From Thermotoga sp. Mc24 (GTDB lineage Bacteria; Thermotogota; Thermotogae; Thermotogales; Thermotogaceae), in NCBI RefSeq assembly GCF_000784835.1, contig NZ_JSFH01000009.1, positions 1 through 64,000 of the forward strand: DNA of 64,000 nt, written 5' to 3'. The notes under the pieces were generated by a model that did no database searches, was not told the DNA's origin, and was given only the letters and a program-made list of their open reading frames with translations. Every line of letters begins with the position of its first letter. The first letter of the stretch is position 1. A program made the position numbers and the translations under genes. Shown one piece after another: positions 58,504 through 64,000 of the stretch.

Positions 58504-60135
58504 TCACTCTCCATTCTTTTTGAGAAGGTCTCCAATGGATTTCTGAGAGCTCTCCTTCTCCACCATTTTTTTGTACTCCTCTATGTTTTTCCTTTCTTCA
58601 TACCGCTTTTCGCTCAGTATCATTCTTCCACCGAACACCTCGTCGGGATCTATTCTAAGAACGACGAGGTTTAAAGCTTTTCCCGTTTCAGGCTCGCTGA
58701 GAAGATGGTTGTTCGGCACGAAACCCTCCACATCGTACTCTTCGACTTCCACTACCACTCCCGAGTTCACGATCTTCTTTATGGTTCCACTCACGATGGA
58801 ATCTGGTTTCAACTCTTTGAGAGCACGTTCCCAGGGATTTTCCTGTGTTCTTTTTATGCTGAGAGTGATCTTTCTGTTCTCTTTGTCTATCTTCAAGATC
58901 TTCACTTTCACCTTTTCGCCGATCTTTAGAATTTCTCCAGGTTCATCAATTCTTTTCCATGAAATTTCAGAGACGGGAACGAATCCTTCAACACCTTCTT
59001 CTAACTCGACAAAAGCTCCCTGTTTTATGATTCCCGTCACCTTTCCTGTCACCACGTTGTTGACATTGTACCTGTCTTCGATGTTTTCCCATGGATCTCC
59101 CTTTGCCTTTCTGTAGCTCAAAGTGAGTTTTCTGTTTTCTTTGTCTACATTGATAACTTCAACCTTCACCAGATCTCCAACACTCACCACTTCTTCAAGA
59201 CTTTTTCTTGCGTTCCCCCAGAAGACTTCAGACCTTGGCACAAGTCCTTCCACGCCGGGCTCCAGTCTCACAAAAAATCCGAACGGATGAATCGAAGTCA
59301 CTTCTCCACTCACCACTTTTCCAACCGGATACTTCTCTTCCACTTTTTCCCACGGATCGGGCATGAGTTTCTTCAAACTCAGGATGACATTCTTTTTCAC
59401 CTTGTCCAGTTCGATTATCTTCGCTGTTATGTTCTGGCCGGGTTTCACTATGTCTTCAGGAGATATTCTGGTGTCGTAGCTGAGTTCGCTCCTGGGAATG
59501 AATCCCCTCACTCCCTCTGAAATTTCAACTTCGACACCTGCGTTACTGATCCCTTTCACGGTACCTTCTACGATGTCTCCCACTTTCTTCTCTGAGAAGA
59601 ACTCCTCGATCTTCTTATCCTGGAGAGCTCTTCGCGAAACAACGATTCTTGGTCCCCGTCTCGTCTGAGCCATTTCCAAAATGATGACTTCTATTTCTTT
59701 TTCAGGCATGGGATCGTTCCTTCTGAGGAGGGAGTGTGATCCTGGAAGAAAAGCAGAGACTACTCCTTTCAGTAAAACGTTGTATCCTCCTTTCGTCTGC
59801 GAAACGATGCGGGCTTTCACAGGTTTCTTTTCTTCGTAATCTTTTCTCAACTCTTCAAGCGTTTTTCGAAGAACTGGTCTCCTCTCCGAGAGAATAGATC
59901 TCTCTTCGTAGTTCAGATTCAGTATTTGAAGGGTGAGATTCTCACCCACTTTGTACTCATCTAAGGATTTGATCAGTTCGTTCTCCGGTACGAATCCCTC
60001 GCTTTTTCCCCCGAAGTCCACCACCACACCATCGTCTTCCTTGCCGATAACCACACCTTTTACAATCTGTCCTCTTCTGAACTCCTCAGGTTCGTACTGG
60101 CTGAGGATTTCATCGTTGAATTCAAATGGTTCCAT
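58504..60135 (-). CDS. rpsA: 30S ribosomal protein S1 with six S1 domains
   Basis: Binds mRNA and presents it to the 30S subunit. Six S1/OB repeats can be counted across the 543 residues; the clearest are GEVTSIHPFGFFVRLEPGVEGLVP, GKVTGIIKQGAFVELEEGVEGFVP and GTIKKIVNSGVVVEVEEYDVEGFVP, with DKENRKLTLS-type ends. The ATG at 60135 follows GAGGGGAAGAG and lies 14 bp inside ispH. Confidence 0.94.
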   Translation of the reverse strand: MEPFEFNDEILSQYEPEEFRRGQIVKGVVIGKEDDGVVVDFGGKSEGFVPENELIKSLDEYKVGENLTLQILNLNYEERSILSERRPVLRKTLEELRKDYEEKKPVKARIVSQTKGGYNVLLKGVVSAFLPGSHSLLRRNDPMPEKEIEVIILEMAQTRRGPRIVVSRRALQDKKIEEFFSEKKVGDIVEGTVKGISNAGVEVEISEGVRGFIPRSELSYDTRISPEDIVKPGQNITAKIIELDKVKKNVILSLKKLMPDPWEKVEEKYPVGKVVSGEVTSIHPFGFFVRLEPGVEGLVPRSEVFWGNARKSLEEVVSVGDLVKVEVINVDKENRKLTLSYRKAKGDPWENIEDRYNVNNVVTGKVTGIIKQGAFVELEEGVEGFVPVSEISWKRIDEPGEILKIGEKVKVKILKIDKENRKITLSIKRTQENPWERALKELKPDSIVSGTIKKIVNSGVVVEVEEYDVEGFVPNNHLLSEPETGKALNLVVLRIDPDEVFGGRMILSEKRYEERKNIEEYKKMVEKESSQKSIGDLLKKNGE

Positions 60136-60949
60136 CTCTCTTCCCCTCCATCTCTTTCAGTTTTCTGACAACGTTTTCTATCAGAGAATTGGGTGTAGAA
60201 GTACCGCTGAACACACACACCGTACCATATTTTACTACGTCCGCTGGTAATTCGTCAGGTGATTCTATCCAGATCGTCTTTGAGTGTTTTGAAGCGATTC
60301 TGAAGAGTTTTCCTGTGTTTGAACTGTGCTTTCCTCCGACCACTATGGAAAGATCACAGATCTTTGAAAGCTCCTCCACTTCCCTTTCTCGGTTCACAGT
60401 TACGGGGCATATGGTGTTGAGGAAAACGGCTTCTTCGAATTCGTTCATCCTGATCATCGCTGCAACGAACTCTTTATATTCTTCGAGCGAAGAAGTGGTC
60501 TGAGAGAGAAAGACCACCTTTTTTTCTTCGAGCTTGAACGGAACTTTCGTGACGATGGCAGGAGCGTATCCTCTCAGTGCCACCATTTCCGGGTGGTCTT
60601 CTTTTCCAAAAACGATGACTTTCCTCTCTTTGGCATATCTTTGAGCGGTTTTGAACAGTTGAGAAACTATGGGACAGGTGAGATCGACGACCTCTGGAAA
60701 GATCTTTTTCAGTTCTTCGAGTCTATCTTTCGGGATACCGTGAGCCCTTACAACGAACACCTCTCCATCTGTCATCTCCGAAGACACTTTCAATCCTTTC
60801 TTTGTCAGTTGCTCCATCACCTGTTTGTTGTGGACTATCTCACCATCTGTTACCACTTTCTTTCCTTCATCGAGTAACTCCTCCACGGTTCTTATCGCTC
60901 TTTCCACTCCAAAACAAAAACCGATATTCTTTGCCACTACTATTTTCAA
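60122..60949 (-). CDS. ispH: 4-hydroxy-3-methylbut-2-enyl diphosphate reductase
   Basis: Last step of the MEP isoprenoid pathway, an iron-sulfur enzyme. The three cluster cysteines are in GFCFGVERA (Cys12), LTCPIVSQL and NTICPVTVNRE. VRAHGIP carries a substrate histidine. It has 275 residues. It overlaps cmk as ATGA. In some Firmicutes IspH is fused to S1; here the genes only overlap. Confidence 0.95.
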   Translation of the reverse strand: MKIVVAKNIGFCFGVERAIRTVEELLDEGKKVVTDGEIVHNKQVMEQLTKKGLKVSSEMTDGEVFVVRAHGIPKDRLEELKKIFPEVVDLTCPIVSQLFKTAQRYAKERKVIVFGKEDHPEMVALRGYAPAIVTKVPFKLEEKKVVFLSQTTSSLEEYKEFVAAMIRMNEFEEAVFLNTICPVTVNREREVEELSKICDLSIVVGGKHSSNTGKLFRIASKHSKTIWIESPDELPADVVKYGTVCVFSGTSTPNSLIENVVRKLKEMEGKRDGTI

Positions 60950-61608
60950 GTGTTCATCCTCTCCCTGACCAGTTTTAGGATCCTGTCGAGCACTTCTTCC
61001 ACACTCATACTGGTTGTGTCTATGATCACAGCATCTTCCGCTGGTTTCAATGGGGCTACGTTCCGCTTGGAATCCTGCTCATCCCTCGAGATGAGTTCTC
61101 TTTCAACTTCTTCTTTTGTGACCTTTAGACCTCTTTTCTGGTACTCTTTCAACTTTCTCTCTACGCGCGCTTCCAGAGACGCTGTGAGAAATATCTTCAG
61201 GTGAGCGTTTGGAAGCACAACCGTTCCTATATCCCTTCCCTCGACCACGATGTTTTTGTCGTCACATATTTCCCGCTGGATTCTGACCAGGTGCCTTCTC
61301 ACAACTTCAAGCCTGGCAAAATTTGAGGCAAGAACCCCCGCCTCTGGACTTTGAATCTTTTCTGTGTAATCCTCTCCGTTGATGTAGACTCTTCCGTTCA
61401 CATAGTCTATCTTCAGATCTTTCAGCACGTTTTCGATCTCTTCTTCAGCGGAAGAGGAACTGAGCCCTTTTTCGTGCAGATAAACTGCAACGGCACGGTA
61501 CGTTGCTCCCGTGTTCAGATGATCGAAGCCGAGTTTTTCAGCAAGAAGCTTTGCTATTGTGGACTTTCCAGACGCTGCGGGACCGTCTATTGCTATTTGA
61601 AACCCCAT
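60946..61608 (-). CDS. cmk: Cytidylate kinase
   Basis: Phosphorylates CMP and dCMP. GPAASGKSTIAKLLAEKLG is the P loop near residue 8; VVEGRDIGTVVLP and the CMP-binding insert follow. It has 220 residues. The ATG at 61608 follows GGAGGCGTGAA. cmk-ispH-rpsA-der is a common Firmicute/Thermotogae order. Confidence 0.95.
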   Translation of the reverse strand: MGFQIAIDGPAASGKSTIAKLLAEKLGFDHLNTGATYRAVAVYLHEKGLSSSSAEEEIENVLKDLKIDYVNGRVYINGEDYTEKIQSPEAGVLASNFARLEVVRRHLVRIQREICDDKNIVVEGRDIGTVVLPNAHLKIFLTASLEARVERKLKEYQKRGLKVTKEEVERELISRDEQDSKRNVAPLKPAEDAVIIDTTSMSVEEVLDRILKLVRERMNT

Positions 61609-61609
61609 T

Positions 61610-61942
61610 TCACGCCTCCTCCACTGTATCGGTGATTTTGAAGATCTTATCGAGATGGGTAAGTTTTAGTATTCTCGATATGCTTTCTTTCAGTGAGCTG
61701 AGGATGAACTCCTTTCCGTTGATTTTCGCGTCCTTCAAAATCACAACGAGTGTTCCAAGGCCCGCGCTGTCCATGTAGGAGACAGACGAAAGATCGAGGA
61801 CGATCTTCTTCTTGCTGGTGGTCGAGATGAAGTTTCTAAGCTGTTCCTTCAACTCCGAAGAATTGTAAGCGTCTATGTCCCCCTGCACTCTCACGATGGC
61901 TTTGTCATCCTGTTCAACGATATCGAGTTTGAGGTTGTTCAT
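61610..61942 (-). CDS. STAS-domain anti-sigma factor antagonist homologue
   Basis: 110-residue SpoIIAA/RsbV-like protein. The phosphorylation loop [20 protein letters not shown] has the conserved serine in DSAGLG. It corresponds to the T. maritima STAS protein of known structure. No SpoIIAB/RsbW-type kinase, PP2C phosphatase or partner sigma factor is in the window. It lies between aspS and cmk, two bases after aspS. Confidence 0.9.
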
Positions 61943-61943
61943 G

Positions 61944-63683
61944 TTATCCCTCCTCTATTCTAATTCTGAGTTCTCTGAGTTGCCTTTCATCAACTTCAGC
62001 GGGGGCTCCCGTCAAGAGGCACACACCGTTTCCTGTTTTTGGAAACGCTATCACTTCTCTTATAGAACTCTCACCGGCTATGATGCTCACCAATCGATCC
62101 AGTCCGAAAGCTATCCCGCCGTGCGGCGGAACGCCGTACCTGAACGCTTCGAGGAAGAAGCCGAATTTTTTCTGTGCTTCCTCTTCACTCAACCCAAGAA
62201 GTTCAAAGATTTTCTCCTGAATATCTCTTCTGTGAATCCTGATGCTTCCTCCACCGACTTCGTAACCGTTGATGACGAGATCGTAGGCTTTCGCCCGGAC
62301 CTTTGTGTAATCATCACCTAAGGTTTCCAGAACGGGCATTGTGAAGGGGTGGTGCCGCGCCACAAATCTTTCTTCTTCCTCGCTCCACTCGAAGTATGGA
62401 AAGTCGACTACCCAGAGTACATCGAATCCTTTTGCAAGGTGTGAGAAGTGCTCTTTTCCGATTTCCAGCCTCAGCGTTCCAAGGGCTTCGTTGAGGAGGT
62501 TTCTATCAGTGTGGGCCGCTATGAGACAGACGTCTCCTTCGTTCATGTTTTCCGTTTCTGCGATCTTTCTGAATTCTTTTTCGAGGTGTTTCAGGTGTGG
62601 TGACGTGATTCCACCGTCCAATTTGAACCAGATGAGACCGCCGAGACCGAGTTCTTTCATTCTTGCCATGAGTTCTTCGCCTTTCTTTCTGCTCATCTCC
62701 GAAGCGAATCCGGGAACGATGAAACCCTTCACACTTCCTCCTTCATTGAGGACGTTCCTTATCACCTTGAACTCCGTGGTCTCAAAAGCGTATCCAAAAT
62801 CTCGAAGTTCCATTCCGTATCTTCTGTCTGGCTTGTCTGTTCCATACTTTTCCATCGCATCGTCGTACGGAATTCTGTCGAAGGGAACCTTGAGATCGAT
62901 GCCAGAAGATTCTTTGAACACTCTTGAAACCATTCCTTCGCTCACATTCAGTACATCTTCCACATCGACAAAGGACATCTCCACGTCAACCTGGGTGAAC
63001 TCCGGTTGCCTGTCTGCTCTGAGGTCTTCGTCCCTGAAGCATCTGACTATCTGGAAGTATCTGTCGAAGCCGGAGATCATCAGAATCTGCTTGAAGAGCT
63101 GAGGAGATTGAGGCAGCGCGTAGAACTTTCCGGGTCTGAGTCTCGAAGGTACGAGGAAATCCCTCGCCCCTTCCGGAGTGCTTCTTGTGAGAAAGGGAGT
63201 TTCTATTTCAAGGAAACCGAGTTCATCGAAGTAATCTCTGATGATTTTCGATATTCTGTATCTCAAAATGATATTTCTCTTCATTCTCTCGGAACGAAGA
63301 TCTATGTATCTGTACTTGAGTCTCATTTCTTCTTTAGGTGTTTCTCCAGGATAAAAAGGAAGCGGATCGGCAAGAGACAGGATCTCTATTCTTTCGGCGA
63401 CGACTTCTATTTCTCCTGTTTCGATGTTCGGATTTTCCGTCCCTTCTGGCCTTTTTCTCACGGTTCCCTCAACCAGAACGACGGATTCTCTTGTGAGTTC
63501 ATCTACAACACTGTAAGCCTCACTGTTCACATCGCACACGATTTGAGTCTCACCGTATCTGTCTCTCAAGTCGATGAATCTCACACCACCGAGATCTCTG
63601 ATCCTGTCCACCCATCCGCACAGCTTCACTTTTTTTCCCTCGTCTGTTGCTCTCAGCTCTCCACACGTGTGTGTTCTCAGCAT
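61944..63683 (-). CDS. aspS: Aspartate-tRNA ligase
   Basis: Charges tRNA-Asp. An N-terminal OB anticodon domain ([23 protein letters not shown]), class II motif 2 [16 protein letters not shown], a bacterial GAD insertion (around residues 290-400) and motif 3 [15 protein letters not shown] are seen. It has 579 residues. Whether it also charges tRNA-Asn is not decidable from the sequence by eye. The ATG at 63683 follows GGAGGGAC and overlaps the upstream gene by 7 bp. Confidence 0.96.
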
Positions 63684-64000
63684 AATGTCCCTCCCTCAGG
63701 GTCGGTTATTATCGCCGTTATCAACTCAGACGGTACCACTTCAAAAAGGTTTGTATCTTTCAGCTTCTTCGAACCGAATTTGAAGGGATCCGCCACAACG
63801 AAGAACGGTTTCCTCAACTCTCTGCTCAGAATAGCCAGGGTGGTGGTTCCCACTTTGTTTAAAACATTCCCCGATTCGTCCACGTAGTCGGCTCCCGTCA
63901 AACAGACGTCAACCATTCTGAGAATCCTGTAGGCCAGCAGATCTTCTACAGGTTCAGCGCGAAGGTGTATCTTCCTCAAAGATTCTACCAGTATTTTCCC
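63677..64000 (-). CDS. eIF2B/MtnA-family sugar-phosphate isomerase, 5' end outside the window
   Basis: The reading frame is open to the right edge of the window, so only the last 107 residues are seen. [25 protein letters not shown] and [13 protein letters not shown] followed by [17 protein letters not shown] are the C-terminal signature shared by eIF2B alpha/beta/delta subunits, methylthioribose-1-phosphate isomerase (MtnA) and ribose-1,5-bisphosphate isomerase. Which of these it is cannot be told from the fragment. Confidence 0.8.
   Translation of the reverse strand, partial: GKILVESLRKIHLRAEPVEDLLAYRILRMVDVCLTGADYVDESGNVLNKVGTTTLAILSRELRKPFFVVADPFKFGSKKLKDTNLFEVVPSELITAIITDPEGGTLC

Overview
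The window is about 64 kb of a Thermotoga chromosome, very close to T. maritima. EF-G, EF-Tu, Rho, SigA, the lysine genes and several structural-genomics proteins (a tetra-His cupin, RibU, a lone STAS protein) match what I remember of T. maritima almost residue for residue, but not identically, so a sister species or strain is likely. Genes are packed tightly: most neighbours overlap by ATGA or a few bases, strong GGAGG ribosome binding sites are the rule, and GTG/TTG (apparently one CTG) starts are common. Identifications rest on recognisable motifs and recalled family sequences; no search was run.

Region 1 (1-9967, + strand): a promoter and a lysine riboswitch with its terminator precede asd-dapF-dapA-dapB-dapH-lysC-lysA-dapL, the acetylated route from aspartate semialdehyde to meso-diaminopimelate and lysine. 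A Fur-family regulator, a small membrane protein and tmcAL follow. Region 2 (9937-15889, - strand): phoH-pgpH-like-ybeY-DUF1015-yugP-rsmB, an RNA and ribosome maturation cluster read convergently toward tmcAL. Region 3 (15936-39009, + strand): a DUF1893 gene, then from one consensus promoter the fused str-S10-spc-alpha super-operon (rpsL to rplQ, including fusA, tuf, secY, adk, map, infA and rpoA), followed by rho, a ROK glucokinase and degV. An intrinsic terminator-like hairpin lies between tuf and rpsJ and another after rplQ.

Region 4 (38945-41592, - strand): engB, a structured-looking leader with a 28-codon hydrophobic small ORF, an HD-GYP protein and a DUF5317 membrane protein. Region 5 (41642-51893, + strand): cobO-psuG; rpmH-rnpA-yidD-yidC-khpB-cupin; rplU-prp-rpmA-ribU-rplM-rpsI, with a probable autoregulatory L21 leader; an internally deleted IS605-type element that kept its 3' end; then dnaG-rpoD. 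Region 6 (51909-64000, - strand): one compact operon entering from the right edge, [eIF2B/MtnA-like, partial]-aspS-STAS-cmk-ispH-rpsA-der-plsY-exported TPR/propeller protein-TPR protein-mfd.

Most of the window is core housekeeping. The places that repay attention are regulatory and small-scale: the tuf-rpsJ hairpin pair, the L21 leader, the 40.7-41.0 kb intergenic region with a 16-bp inverted repeat around a small ORF, the IS605 remnant with its omega-RNA-like 3' end, the CTG start of tmcAL, the Prp protease beside an L27 with no cleavable extension, and the in-frame tandem repeat in rpoD. I saw no rRNA, tRNA, CRISPR array or prophage.
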